From the NCBI GenBank assembly GCA_036346205.1, contig JARFJB010000527.1:62001-126000 (forward strand): a stretch of 64,000 nt of DNA, in the 5' to 3' direction. Shown one piece after another: positions 24,746-37,358 of this stretch. The stretch's first letter is position 1. Every line of letters begins with the position of its first letter. A program made the position numbers and the translations under genes. The stretch is from Vesta saturnalis (taxonomy: Eukaryota; Arthropoda; Insecta; Coleoptera; Lampyridae). Under the pieces are notes generated by a model. That model saw only the letters and a list, made by a program, of their open reading frames with translations. It made no database searches and was not told the DNA's origin.

Positions 24746-26012
24746 ATATGTAACTACGTACGCGTGCGTACGTTCGTATTCGTGTAATCGGACGTTATGT
24801 ATATGAGGTAAAGATTTGACAATTTGTCATGTAACCAAGCAACGCCACGTGGATCACTGTTGACTAAGTCGGTTATTTCACTGTCACATCTTTTTCTTGT
24901 TGTCCGTCTTGTTTCAGTGCATCTTTAATCTTCGGCGTCTTCCTTCAGCTTTGGTGAATCCGTCTTTACATTTTGGTTATTTACAGTTTCTTCAGTACTG
25001 TTGATTCAAATCATCCTCGACGTTTTCTTCACTTATGGTAATTGACAATTCTTATTATCGCTTTGGTAGTCATTCTCGACGTGTTTAGAAGAATATCTGA
25101 AAATTGTTTTCCGTTCTGTGAGATTCAAACTGTTAAACATAATACTTTGAAAATATCATATAGAAGATGTATTAGTATGATTTTAGCTTGGACCTCCGAT
25201 GATATCTCGCTATATATAAACTGAAAAATTGTATACGCGTGAATTTGAAACGCAGAGTTGGTATAGTAAACCTAATGGTCAAATTGCTATTAAACACATA
25301 TTGCGGTATTTATTAACTATTACTGATAACAACTAAAAAATCATTTGATTGTTATATTACAAAAGGTAAATTGCACCAGGCTGCTTAGTGAGGTACAAAC
25401 TTACAGTAATTGTGAACTCATTGATTTTCTGTGTAAGAAGATATTTGTCGGTATAACCAGTAATGCATTTGTTTTGTTGGACGCCACTCAATTTATAGGT
25501 TTAATAATTAAAATACAACAAAAACTGAGAAAGTTGTACTTATTCAGAGGTAATCTGGACAAATAATAAACAACTGTATTTATATGTATATTTAATAAAG
25601 CAAAATGTCTGATTAACATCAGCATAAAATAACTAAAACGATATTTCTCGTGAAGATTTATGATTCTAAAAGTACTAAATTCAACATAACTACATAAGGT
25701 TATAATTTATATTTACTTAAAATTCAAAATTCAATATGATCAACACTGTATTTATTAATAACACGTGCATTGACCTATGTCAACAGATATTAGGGTTAAT
25801 GTAGATTATGAACTCAAATGTTTTTATCTTAGAAACAGGAATCAGCTGTTCCTTTATAACTGTATCAACACATTAACTGATTTGTTTGCTTGCTTAAAAC
25901 GTACTTTGCATAAAAGGACACTGCTTACCTTCATGTACTCAAAATAAATATATTACTTCGCGTTATAATGCACTGTAGTATGAGAAATTCATATCCCGTT
26001 CGTAAGATACAC
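24746..26012. other. Unassigned noncoding sequence
   Basis: About 1.3 kb. Near 24,895-25,085 there are loosely repeated TTCTTCAG/CTTCAGT and GACGTTTTCTTC phrases. No gene or transposon end recognised. Confidence 0.4.
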
Positions 26013-26170
26013 ATACGATAATTTCCATTTGTCGATAACTTACAAATAAACGAACTGTAGACCATATAGAAAAGGTAATGTAAGTTCCATAATATGAACG
26101 TAAAGCACGATAATTTTCATTTGTCTTCAACGTACAAATAAACAAATTGTAGACCACATAGGTAAGGTAG
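26013..26170. repeat. 94-bp tandem duplication
   Basis: The segment starting ACGATAATTTCCATTTGTCG (about 26,013) repeats at about 26,107 as ACGATAATTTTCATTTGTC. Both copies contain TACAAATAAAC and TGTAGACCA. The minus-strand open frame across it (25963-26226) owes its internal repetition to this duplication. Confidence 0.75.
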
Positions 26171-26594
26171 TTTTCATGTCTTCTACATCCACATACCAAT
26201 AATAGAAAAACTACAAACGCAGGCAAACTAACAGCAAAAGGTAATGATATAAATGCATCCCCATTTTTAATTATTCAAGACAAAAATTGCATGTCATCCT
26301 GGTCATTCACGCCATTTTATGAATCCTTTCGTGACGTCATGCAGCACGCTTTTACAACAACAAAATTGTTAAAATTTCGCTTTTTTAAACAGCGGTTTTC
26401 TTAATGTAAAGAGTACTTTGCATTCTTTGTTCCTAATAAATATAATATGTACGAAAATGTAATTAAAAGCCTTACATACATTATAAAAGACAAGCAACAC
26501 TTAAGCATAATGTAATGAACTGTATGGCAGAAGAGACGAAAGGAAGTGACTCAAGCATCAAAGCGTGTTGACTTGCACACAAAACCATACTATA

Positions 26595-28207
26595 CGAGCC
26601 CTAACCACTATATGCTCGGACGTTATTAAAATCAAACAAATATATAAAATATTTTATGATTTTTTCAATTTTGTGTATTTAGTACATTTTAAACGTTTAA
26701 TCATTTTATACGAACGAGTGACTTAATACAAAAAAAATTGTCACAACATTTCTAAGTTAAAACAAGGTAAAAAACTGTGAATATTGAATGATAACAAAAT
26801 TTTAGTTGTTCTTTAACAAAAAATTATTTTAATATGGCGTAACATCTCCTCGAGCTGTGATTACGGCTACGTTGCCGCAAGCTTTTGGCATTCTTCAGCA
26901 AAAAATGAGTCTCAAATTTCTTGAAGTTTCATACGTAGATCTGGAATAGTGCGTTGGGGATTATTTCTAGACTGTTTCTTTTTATGCCATACTGTCTAAA
27001 TTATGTTGAGTCTGGCTGCTCGAAGGCCAGTCTAATGTTAATCTCATTATCTGCAAGTCATGTTTTGTTGATTTAGCAGTATGTGAAGATGCACTATCTT
27101 GTTGAAAAATTATATTAGCTTCATTAGGATGTAACTCTTGAATGCTTGGTAATAAATATTCTGTTAAAATGTTTTGATATTACTGCGCATTTACCGAACC
27201 ATCTATAAAATGTAATTTCTCCAGACCTTTGCTGACATGCATCCAAACCATAATTCTTGAGGAGACTTAACTGTGCGCTTTAGACAATCTTTATGAAATC
27301 TTTTGCTTCTAATTACACATTCCTACAATCACGCAAACTGATAGCAAATTTTGACCCATGGGTAAATATCACTTTACACCAGTTCTCATTAGTCCACAAA
27401 ACCGTTTCTTTAGCCCAAGAAAGCCGTTTCTTTTTTTTGCTTTTGAGTTAACAAAGGTTTTTCTTTCGCGTGCAAAAAATACTCAAATGTCAGGAATTGT
27501 TTCAGCAACCTTTAAGCATATCATACCTTATAAAAACTAAGCCCAGATTTATGAATCCACTTCCGACAACACTCTCTTCCAAAATCACCCAGTTTGCTGA
27601 TTCCAAAAATTTTGCGCAATGTTGATCTTCTTTGAGCCTTACAAATTTTTACCAAAATTCTTCTATTTCTTTCAGTTACTAATCGTGGGCGTCCAGTACT
27701 TTCACCACGAACAGTTAAATGATCAGTTTCCTTCTGTTTCTTAATGATGTCTACAATTGTTGATTTTGATACTTCCAGATCAGAAGCAATTTGAGACGTT
27801 GACTTGCCTTCTTTATGTTTTTTAACAATAAATTCTCGAATTTTTAACGGTATGACTAATCCCAGGCCCATTTTTACTTTACAAAATGACAAATGTCAAC
27901 TAGTAATGAAAGCTACATAAAATGCTTGTGTTTGTATTTCACAGCCTACTTTCAAAATATTTAAATATCTTACATTGCCTAGCCGTCCGAGCATTTAGAG
28001 GTCAATAAATTATGACAGTTTAACACTATTGTTTAATATAATTCTTAATAAAAATAGAAAATGCCAAAACACTCACACTAAACATACATTTATTTACCTA
28101 GTTTATAGAAAAAATTTGTTTGGCAGAACAAAATAATATTTAAAGAATAATACATTATTAATTGTCAAAAAAATTTGTCCGTCCGAACATATAGCGGTTA
28201 AGGATCC
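26595..28207 (-). mobile_element. Tc1-type transposon, full length and inactive
   Basis: Both ends are preserved: CGAGCCCTAACCACTATATG at the left and, inverted, CATATAGCGGTTAAGGATCC at the right, each flanked by TA. At 1,613 bp it has the length typical of Tc1 elements. The right terminal region (about 27,980-28,207) has the IR/DR layout: the outer CGCTATATGTTCGGACGGAC has a second, inner copy CCTCTAAATGCTCGGACGG. The left side keeps only the outer copy. The transposase lies on the minus strand. Confidence 0.85.
26836..27871 (-). pseudogene. Tc1 transposase, broken
   Basis: From the ATG at 27,871 the frame reads MGLGLVIPLKIREFIVKKHK, then SQIASDLEVSKSTIVDII (first helix-turn-helix) and a GRPR motif (GESTGRPRLVTERNRRILV), the AT-hook-like linker of Tc1 transposases. 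Frame integrity is lost after about residue 120 (27,521). The catalytic part survives in pieces: WTNENWCK around the first acidic residue (about 27,385), a FSTR segment near the second, and the C-terminus near 26,840. Full-length relatives have about 340 residues; the span here corresponds to about 345 codons. A methionine seven codons upstream (27,892) is less likely the start because Tc1 proteins usually begin close to the first helix. Confidence 0.85.
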
Positions 28208-28640
28208 TACTATATACAGAGGTACTCGTGATTATGTACACTAAAGAGAAAACATTGAGATATAACAAAAATTAATTATTAAAAAAAAAAGAAATGCTTA
28301 TAGATACTAATGTAATGTAAATATATTTATCAATAATAATGCAAATTTCGAAACTTAATTAAGGTAACGACAGCCAAAAATTGAAAACAAATTAAGGTAA
28401 CAATAGCCAAGAATTCCCACGTTACTTACTATGTGACGTCATAAGAACTTGCATTATTGTATGTAATTGCTATAAAGTTAGGGTTATGCATCAAAATAAT
28501 CAATGCGGACACCTTAATCAGGTTTCAAAAAATGTAAAAACTATACGTATGATGTTATTTCTGTTGATTTTAATTAAAAGTATCTCTGATTTTATTGTAC
28601 GGAGTGGCCAACTAAGAATGCGGGGTACTGTATCTGGGAA
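28208..28640. other. Unassigned noncoding sequence
   Basis: A short direct repeat (AATTAAGGTAACRAYAGCCAA) occurs near 28,360 and 28,392. No gene recognised. Confidence 0.5.
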
Positions 28641-29300
28641 ACTATACATCGTAGAGGCTTGCGCAAAAAAAGTTATTACTAAAACGGCCAATACAAAAAC
28701 CTGGAAAATATTTTCATGTTTCTGAAATGGCCGCTAGGGGGCGTAACTGCAATCTTGAATCTAAAAAAGTGATGTTTCTGTGAATTCTGCTATATTAACC
28801 TAATAAAAAATAACTGATCTTTGAAGTCGAGGATAATCTGAACTTTTTTTGTTTGGCACTTTTTGACGTATCTATAAAAATAAAGTGGTGGGGTATTCAA
28901 AGGTTTCCTTAAATCAGCCCCTGTATCTTCGAAACGGCTAATCCGATTTTAACAAACTTGGACGCGTTGAAAAGAGCTTTTCTTGGGCTACAAATGTTAA
29001 AATAATTGAAGTTTTGTTAGTTTCACATGTCGTCGCTAGAGGGCTTTGTTCGACATTCCGACAGAAACGGTTAATTTTCGCAAAAAATTAAATGCATTGG
29101 TATGACTTTTTTCATGAACAAGTAGTAGCTAAATGATGCCTAAACAAGCTTGCGAAAACCGCATCTCGATATCTTGTTCTTAACCTAAAATATCGGCCAA
29201 AGAAAACTTTATACGAAAATCCCTTAAATTTTTATTTTTTAACTATATTTTTCTGGAATTGTTTCTATTATGTAAGTTGTGGCCCTAAAAGGACCGATTT
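28641..29300. repeat. Terminal-repeat-like sequence of a DD41D-type element
   Basis: It contains GAAACGGCTAATCCGATTTT, GAAAACCGCATCTCGATATC and the TAGAGGGC phrases that characterise the long terminal repeats of element B (GAAAACCGCATTCCGATACC). It sits immediately outside the C-terminal transposase fragment at 29,305-29,425, as expected for the 3' end of a minus-strand element. Confidence 0.55.
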
Positions 29301-29304
29301 AAAG

Positions 29305-29425
29305 GAGGAAGGTTTTTAATGCCCCCGTAAATGCTCGAAATGCTGACCATCACTCTGTGCATTGCTGAGGCCTCTTATGGGTAGACAAAACTGCAGCTTC
29401 AATTTCGGCTCTGAATAGGTTACCT
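29305..29425 (-). pseudogene. C-terminal fragment of an element-B-like transposase
   Basis: The minus strand reads RAEIEAAVLSTHKRPQQC in one frame and DGQHFEHL in the next, matching the C-terminus of the element B transposase (RAEIETAVFSTENRLNKC and IHFEHL). About 40 codons remain, with one stop or frameshift. The rest of that gene is missing; the next recognisable transposase sequence, 265 bases away, is an N-terminus on the opposite strand. Confidence 0.75.
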
Positions 29426-29689
29426 AGAAATTGCGATTTTAAATGTTTGTAAATTTATTCACCAGAATAAAATCACCCTTTTTGAAATTACTACGGGCAA
29501 GTAAAAGTTATACGAAAGGCCTATTTTTTGTTTGTTTAAATGCATATTCACTATGGATATATACGAAAAATACAATTAATAGAAGCAGGCAATGGAAACA
29601 GATACCTAAACAAAACATACATAATCCTCAAATTGTCAATAGTTGTCAATACTTTCGCGTTACTTTGAGCAATTTTTGTGCTTTCAAAA

Positions 29690-30115
29690 TGCGTTTTACG
29701 AATAATGAAGCTGTTGATATGCTTGCGGTTTATTTTGAATGTCTTCAGAATGCCGCAGTAGCTAAAAGAGTTTACTCGGCTCGATATCCAAATCGGCGTC
29801 CTTGCGATGTAAGAGTTTTTCCCGATTAGTGGCGAGCTTACGAGCCAATGGTAGTTTTCGGCCTACGTTTCAACGGCAAAGAATTGGAAGAACACAAGAA
29901 AATATTAACCGTGTACTGGGCTATGTTGAAGGAAATCCTCATGTTAGCACAAGAGCATTATCCTCTGGACGGACAACGGTTCAAAATATTTTGAAGGACC
30001 ATAGGTAAGCTCTAATGGCCATCAAAATATATATGTATTCGTTTAAACTTTTTTTAATTACTTTAAGAATGCACCCATATCATGTCGTTTTGCATCAGGC
30101 CTTGAAAGAGGAAGA
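29690..30115 (+). pseudogene. N-terminal fragment of an element-B-like transposase with an intron
   Basis: The ATG at 29,690 opens MRFTNNEAVDMLAVYFECLQ, then RVYSARYPNRRPCDVRVF, closely following the start of element B (MPFTNAEAYDMLRIYFQC). A frameshift near 29,822 leads to SRLVASLRANGSFRP and GRTTVQNILKDHR. A 63-bp intron with a GTAAGC donor and TTTAAG acceptor (30,005-30,067) interrupts the gene; joining its flanks keeps frame and yields the expected next motif MHPYHVVLHQALKEEDL. The gene is then cut by a TCTAT minisatellite at about 30,115, so the catalytic domain is absent. Confidence 0.8.
30005..30067 (+). other. Spliceosomal intron inside the transposase fragment
   Basis: Donor AG/GTAAGC and acceptor TTTAAG/A, phase 2 by the reading used here. 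Homologous transposases B and D are uninterrupted at this position, so the intron was probably gained in this lineage. Confidence 0.6.
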
Positions 30116-30590
30116 TCTTTCAACACCAATCCTCTATAATTCTCTATAATCCATTTTCTATCACCTATGTTCTATAATCTATCAACCACCCTCTGTGCTC
30201 TATGCTTTATCATATATCTTCTACTCTGTAACATAAGTTGTCTATCATCTATGATTATTCAACACCAATTTCCAGTGCTTCTATCTTCTATCCTCTATTA
30301 TCCAGTCTTTATCATCTGTATTCTATCATCTTTTGTCTACCTTGTATACTCTATGCTTTTACCATTTTTCTTCTATCCTCCTTCATCAATTCTCTAATGC
30401 GTCTATTCTCTATCGTCAATTCTATAGCATTTATGTTCTATCACACAACACCAACCCTCTAATGCTTCTACCATCAACCCCATATCATTTATATCTCTAT
30501 CTTCTATCCTCTATCATAAATTCTATATCATCTATGTTCTACCATTCAATACCAATCCTCCAATACTTCTATCTTCTATATTAAGATTGT
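30116..30590. repeat. TCTAT-rich degenerate minisatellite
   Basis: Irregular units such as TTCTATCATCTATG, CTATCCTCTAT and CAACACCAATCCTC repeat for about 475 bases. It truncates the transposase fragment. Open frames inside are repeat artefacts. Confidence 0.85.
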
Positions 30591-31303
30591 TTTTTACGTA
30601 TTGTAAACATTTATAAACATAAATAGATGTAAGCATGTCCACCTAAAATAAAATTCATTAACTACGAAAGTAAAATTTAATAAAGTAATTTTTACAGTTA
30701 TGTCGGTGCCCACATTTTGCTTCTAATGCGACCAGCTTCTTACGAATCGAACTTCTATTCGGTATATTTACAGCTCGATTTACAAGTTTATTTAAAATTT
30801 ATATTCGAGTATTTTATTTTAGGTTAGAAACTGTGTATCTTACACCGTAGCTACCGGGCCTGATATTATGGAATGGTGCAGTGATCTATCGGTACAATAA
30901 GTTTGGCAAGCATGCACTTCCTTCCCATAAGCCTCATGCTGCACTTGGAGGTTTGAAGTGTCCATAGACTATACATTTGCTAGTTTTGGTTAAAGCACGG
31001 TTTACGCTTTCTCACCACGTTATTTCAAGAGTTGGACTAATGGGTTTAAACAAAACATTTAATGTGAATACCTATATTGTACATACTCGTACATACAACT
31101 TGAAACGTTTTACAGAGAAAGTATTGATTTTTTAGCTTAATGTACCTATTACGTACCCTAGCGGCCATCCGACTAATTTAAAAATTATTTTCAGCTTTTT
31201 ATTACATGCAGTTTTGTTATGATTTCCCCCCATAGGGATTAATCTATTCCAAGATACGGCTGCTGGTCGACCTTAGCGGACGCCTGGTACAATCTTTCAA
31301 TGG
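30591..31303. other. Unassigned noncoding sequence
   Basis: No gene recognised between the minisatellite and the next (TA)n tract. Confidence 0.4.
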
Positions 31304-31430
<127 letters not shown>

Positions 31431-34400
31431 ATCTGGTGAAATACTATTAAATCAAATTGTTTACAATTTACTTATATATTGATGTATACACTTTAGCATT
31501 GTATACACAAGCTTCTACAAAGGGGTACGCATCATTGCTGTACAACCAAAGGTGTTTATAACAAAATACGAGAAACGCTAAATTAGAGTACAGTTGTGAA
31601 ATTAATTGGATGCACTAGGTACATTTAGTGTTGTGTTATGAGTAGGGCGCATTCTTGATAAAGTATGAACGTGAGTTTTCACAATAGATTTTTTTGTGCA
31701 CATAATGTAAGGCTGGTATAAATCATATTTGAATGTTGTATAAATGTTTATGAGTTGGAAGAATGAAATTTTATTGAGAAATAATATTTTCGTTTGAGAC
31801 GATAGTGTATTTTCAGGAATGTAAATTTGAATTGCTATGAATAGGCAGCGTAAGTGAATGAATGATGAATGTTGTGTGGAATGAATATGAATATCGAATT
31901 TGCGTATATCAAAGAATTGCGGTTTTTGTAAAAATTTCAAGACGGCGTAGTTAAATAGTCAGAATTGTGCGTTGGTTCCTTTTCAGATTTTGTGCTCGGC
32001 AAAGTCACGGGATATTGAAAACCTTAGAAAGTGGTTGCCTTTGTTTGGCGGGTAGGTTTTAATGACGTTTGGTAAGATGGACGTTAGCACCTATAAATAG
32101 AGAGGACTTAGCGAACCCTTAAAAACGGTCGCACGCGCGGGTTTATTTTTGAAAGTGAGCATAACGATCTGTGCTGCTGTTATGTTGTAAAAGGTCACTG
32201 TCGCAGTTAAAGCATTTAGTTGTTTTCTGCTAGGACCCATTATTGGTGATAGAATATTAGAACGTTTATAAGTAAAGTAATTAATGTGAGTAGGAAGTAG
32301 TTATGAAACTTTTCCACAAATTGAAGTAGTGTTTCAACAGATTTGTAATAAGCAGCAATCGTTATATTAAGAAAAGTGTTGTGTATAAAACCCGCTATAG
32401 AAGAAGACAAACTTATAAAGTAATCCTTTATAATTAATAATGGTGTTGAATATTTAAATTAAAATGACATTATTGAATATTGTCACGTGTGGTTAAAATC
32501 TACCGAAGATTACTTTGTTTTCTCGAAATTTAGGATACTTACTAGTACCCAATCGCGTGATTTGTCTCAAAGTAGACTGATACTATGGCATAATTTTCTC
32601 GTTTCGTTTTCCCAAGTGCATCTCTTTTTTGCCACGCTGATAATTTGAAGAAATGTTTTTTTGATGATTCGCTGATTAACGTGAGATACATTATGGCGGA
32701 AACTTAAAGATGCATGCGGGAGTCGTAGTTAAGATGTAGAAGAAGCAAGTTGTTGGGCGCTCGCAGCGCGCGCGGGATAATTTGGGTACGGAAAAAACTT
32801 ATTTACGTCTTGCCGTAGGTTATTTGAATTTTACCGTGGGAAATCTTTTCCGTTTACCCTTTTTGTGGATTATTGAAGATTTATTCACCCCGGTAACATT
32901 GCGTGTGTATCGTTTGTCAGAAGTGACAGTTTTAAATGTTCATCAAAAAGGAATTAGTGTTTAATGTTAGTGCTGCTCCTGATTTTTGGACTAATCATCG
33001 CATTTCTTTTGAGGATTTTTGTAGAAAAACGTTGTGTAAATAAAATGCATGTGCAGTTATATTACACCATATGATACAATTAGTCAATCGTTTCGTTTGG
33101 TTTAAACAATTTTCATTATTCACTCACGTACTACAAAGTGAAATTTGTCGACGGTTGGTTACTATATTGGAGAACGCATCGGGAGATTCTGGAGGTGCGC
33201 CTTTACCGAACCGATAACTAGAGGGTCACCCACAAGAACTGTACCGAAATCGCGGTACAAAGGAAGGTGGAAGGATTTAGTCGTCAATTGATGTGTATGT
33301 TTGCTTATAATTAAGGTAATTGCTTCCGTACTTTTATTTGTTTGTGTTGCTGGAGATTTCAATAAAGTGTGTTTTTTTTAATATTTGTCGAGCGGTTGAA
33401 TACGCTTTGTTGGTTATAATCGTACTTACGAGACATTCAGACGATCAAATTAATTCTATAAAAGCGTATCCACCAGTGAATTATCCGCTTCATATTGTTC
33501 ATATTTCTATCTTATCCTGTTTATGCTATACAAAATTACGTATTATAAAATCTGTTAAATTCTATACGTTCGACATTAATAATATTCATTCTGGTTATAT
33601 AAAACTAAGATATAATATATTGTTTTGGAAATCTGAAACTTGCAAGTGCAAGTGTCCATCCCGGTTATTTTTTAAGATTATTCAAAATTGAATGTTTTCT
33701 TTTACTACTGCAATAGTTTTGTGGCTCCATTCCTTTGTTGCGGCGTTATTAGTAGTATTTACGCAAAATCAAAATTTAAAATATTAGATATTTTGTTACA
33801 TTCAAGTTACCCATTAGTGTATTTATTTTATGAGAGCTTTGGACTTATGCAATATTACGGTGACGACCTTCGATTACTTTTCAGTATTTTAGTCATGCTT
33901 TAACGTAACAATTTGAGAGATTCCTTTAATAGGTAATTAGTCATTTTGATTTGGTTGATATAATTTCATTTGGTGTTAAGTTTTGAAATGTAACGTAACG
34001 TAAATTTAAAGTAAACAAGATCGTTAACCGATCAGCTTTTTTTGTTGCGTATCATTGTTTTGTGAGTACGTGCAAATATTTTGAAGATTTATACGAAACA
34101 ACTCACCGGCAGTAACTCACCTGGATTTGCGACTAAAAGTACGTAAGTTTTTTGTTTGTTTGAGAATTTAGTTGTGAACCTTTTCGGATTTAGATATTGA
34201 CGTTTTATTAGATTATAGGACCTTTATAAATATTTGGTCGCTTTTTGTTGTGATGCATATTCATTTTAAATTGAATAATTAACTACCAGTTACTTTGTTG
34301 GTTATTTGATCAAGTAATTTTACATTGAAGTTTACCGAAATGTATAATGAATTTTGAGTTAAGTTATCGCAATTTTTGTGGACTTTAAATGAAGCTGATC

Positions 34401-35811
34401 AAAAGAATTGGCCGTCTAGTGATAGCTACGCCGCATTATTTGAATTAGATAGGCTTGGATAAGGTTAAATGTTGCATCATATCGGGCAGGTAAACAATGA
34501 AACAATTAGAATTAACGAGCTTTGCGCAATGATGGTCCAACCCGTTAATTTATTAAGTTGGGAAAGAACCACCAAGAAAACCCAATTTATTCGTAAATAA
34601 GTAATTGTACAAGTACATTAATAAATCAAACAACAAAAAAACAAAGAAGGGGTTCAATATATAACAATATAAAGCAAACAGTGTAATCACACCCAAAATT
34701 GTGTCATAAATAAATCAGAATACAAATTGTAATACCAAACATGTGGCTCTATACAACCAATCATGTCGGTCTTTAAGTAAATAAGAAAATAATAATGCAG
34801 ATTACGGTACATACAAAATATAACAAATAGTAACGTTAAATAGGTAGCAATAAGGTAACTACAATGCAGTTTACCAACACTTATATAAGAACAAAAAATA
34901 AGCAAGGAATTTACATTTACACAAGTGTGTGGTTAATTAAAGCACAAAAATATATCCGCAATTCTAAATAAGCCGACTGAATCAAAGACACTTAAAAAAC
35001 TCATTAAAACGAAGCCTTACAAGGGTAAGGTGCAAATAAACCATAACAAAGTGACCGGTACACAAATTTGAGTGACTGCGTTAGAAAATACAGCGTTCCT
35101 TTCTCAGCTGACACATTCATCTATGCAAAACAATAAGTTTAACTGTAAAGATGGAATTTAAGGCGTTTTTACGGTCATCTGGTCCCGTGTCTATAATCCC
35201 CGGTCTAGTTTATAATGAATTAACAGAAGTCTATCCTGCCACGTTTGTCCACGCCTCACTCTACACAAATATTAATAAAGTCAACAATGCAAGTCATACT
35301 AACAAAGAGGAGGTCTACAGTACTGTCTAAAGCAGACTCCTTTTATTTTAACAAATTTCAACTAAATGAGTCTGCGTGCGTAATTACATACTTATTGCAA
35401 GGCAATGATTGATTTTTAATACGTTACATAGGCTTGTTGAATTGTCTGCTGCGAGCTTTGATCTATATTCAAATACCTACTTACACTTGAATATATTCCC
35501 TTTAGTTAAACACTTTATCACAAACACGGCAAGTTAAGATACGCGGTTTAAACTCGACGCAACGGCGATTATTTATAGATTAATTTTTGTAAAAACTTGC
35601 ATTAAAACCTACACAAAAAGAAAAGGACAAATTCGCGTTTTTAGTTTTACTAAAATGAACAAGAAAAAAACATTTATAGATAAAACAGTTTACAATGAGC
35701 GTTTATAATTAAACAATCAAATAACGGTCCAACCGTCCAACTCAATCGACCTTCCGACTTCAACTAACTATCTTGACTCCTCAAATCAAGCTCCGTTTTT
35801 AAAAGTTATAA
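31431..35811. other. Largest stretch without recognisable repeats; possible host DNA
   Basis: About 4.4 kb with no tandem arrays or transposase sequence. Locally GC-rich spots occur near 32,130 (GGTCGCACGCGCGGG) and 32,758-32,775 (GGGCGCTCGCAGCGCGCGCG). Open frames at 32,782-32,964 and 33,320-33,903 have no family resemblance that I can see. If any host exon or promoter is in the window, this is the likeliest place, but the sequence does not prove it. Confidence 0.35.
32092..32099 (+). promoter_or_regulatory. Possible TATA box
   Basis: TATAAATA preceded by GC-containing sequence and followed within 40 bases by a CpG-containing segment. No TCAGT initiator is found at the usual distance, so support is weak. 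Confidence 0.25.
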
Positions 35812-36865
35812 AAAACAAGTAATATTACGTTGAAATAGTTTCATGTTAATTACCAATAGAAGTATTAATTTTTAAAATATGCATTCGTCCGCAACAAACC
35901 TTATCGGGCTCAAATTCTATAGTACCAAACAAAGATGTTTTTTATTTGCGGTATGTTCCGACGTAATTAATTATTAAACTAGTGACGTTTTTACACCAAG
36001 AATGTGCGTATAAAAATTTTCAACGATTCGTTACGCTCCTTCAGTAAAGGCAGTTTCGAACCGACACCTGTTTCTACCCTAACATATGTTTTTCTTTTCA
36101 ACCCTTACTCAAAAATCAGTTTCGTACATTCCAATATTTCTTACATAAAACACATAAAATAAAATATCCCGGAAAACATTAGCAAATTACGACTTACTAT
36201 CACGAAATTAAAAACCGTTAATTATTCTTTCTATTGCGGTTACAATTGCGATTTGAAAATGTTTATTACAGTAGAAAAAAAAATTATAATAATTTATGTG
36301 CTTTCACTTTCTGGCCAAAAAATGTATTTAAGATATATTAGATACCTAATACTTTTATTAAATTGTTTTTTTAACTGTGGATATAAAGTACACAAAAAAA
36401 TATGGTTGGTTAAAATGTAATGAAACATTTGTTACAATATTGTGTATAACGTACCATTGAATTTAGAGTAAAAAATGGTCTATAAGATAAGAAAATGTAC
36501 TTGATGATGCTGATAGAAAGGTAATACACCACAGCTGCTTATTTGTGCTTTAAAATTATTTCCACAAGAAGAAAATAAAATAATGTTCTCCCTAAATATT
36601 AAAATTGCAACGTTCTATTAATACCGAACGTATATAACAAAGGATCATCGATTCAAATGAAGGATCGAATGTATATACTTCACAGTATAATATGAGTTCC
36701 CATGTACTGTTTATTAACATTGAATAAAATTATTTTGTGATCTGTCTGTCTCCCTCAATCCTCTTAACGCAAACAATTTCAAATATTCAATTTGAATATT
36801 TACCTAAGCTTGTTTAAACATAATTATGATTTAATTAAACATTTCAATTGCGATCTAATTAAAAG
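35812..36865 (+). repeat. Left arm of long inverted repeat M
   Basis: Pairs in reverse complement with 39,655-40,278. Shared anchors include TACCAATAGAAGTATTAATT (left), inverted at about 40,215-40,235, and CTGTCTGTCTCCCTCAATCC inverted near 39,745-39,765. About 500 bases in its middle (roughly 36,040-36,540) have no partner in the right arm. Confidence 0.85.
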
Positions 36866-37284
36866 TTAACAAAGGTCTTCATATCTAACAAATTTCACAA
36901 TTCTCCTGGTGAAGCTCGATAACCATTCAGTTAGTGTTTTAGTAAAAAACTTTTTAGTTTCTGAAATTATAACATAAGGATTCATTTTGCAGTGTTTTAA
37001 AGGCTTAAATCATTTCAACAGATTTATTGAAATTATTGCGTTTTTGTTCAATCACGGGTTACAGCAGTACGATATGTATATCATCGGTTTAATGGATTTC
37101 GAATGCTATATTAAAATTATTATAATTTAAAATTAAACAAGTTGCTTTGGTATGTGTGAATCCTTGCGATATTGCAGGCTCACCTTCCATTAATATAAGT
37201 AATTTGAGTGTAATCTCATTATATTTAGAATTTACATCAGTTCTACATACATAAAGACAAAAATTTACATCGATTGGGGCTTAT
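36866..37284. other. Unassigned AT-rich sequence inside inverted repeat M
   Basis: No gene or repeat recognised before the tRNA-like sequence. Confidence 0.4.
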
Positions 37285-37358
37285 ATCTCAATAGCTCAGT
37301 TGTTTAGAGCAATACTCAAGCAAAGTACATGTCGTGGGTTCAGTTCCTAGTCGAGGTG
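37285..37358 (+). tRNA. tRNA-like sequence (degenerate, AGC anticodon), probably a SINE head
   Basis: A cloverleaf of exact tRNA dimensions fits: acceptor ATCTCAA/TCGAGGT with one mismatch, a D arm GCTC/GAGC, an anticodon stem TACT/AGTA with loop CAAGCAA (AGC at anticodon position), a five-base variable loop and a T arm with four of five pairs. Defects: position 33 is A rather than T, and T-loop position 58 is G rather than A. The pol III box B is near GGGTTCAGTTCC. These faults make a working tRNA unlikely. The AT-rich body after it recurs without the head near 53,600, which fits a tRNA-derived SINE. Confidence 0.5.

Noticed and set aside
33320..33903. 123- and 71-aa plus-strand open frames
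   Set aside because: Hydrophobic/Tyr/Cys-rich without recognisable domain; no supporting promoter or splice pattern.
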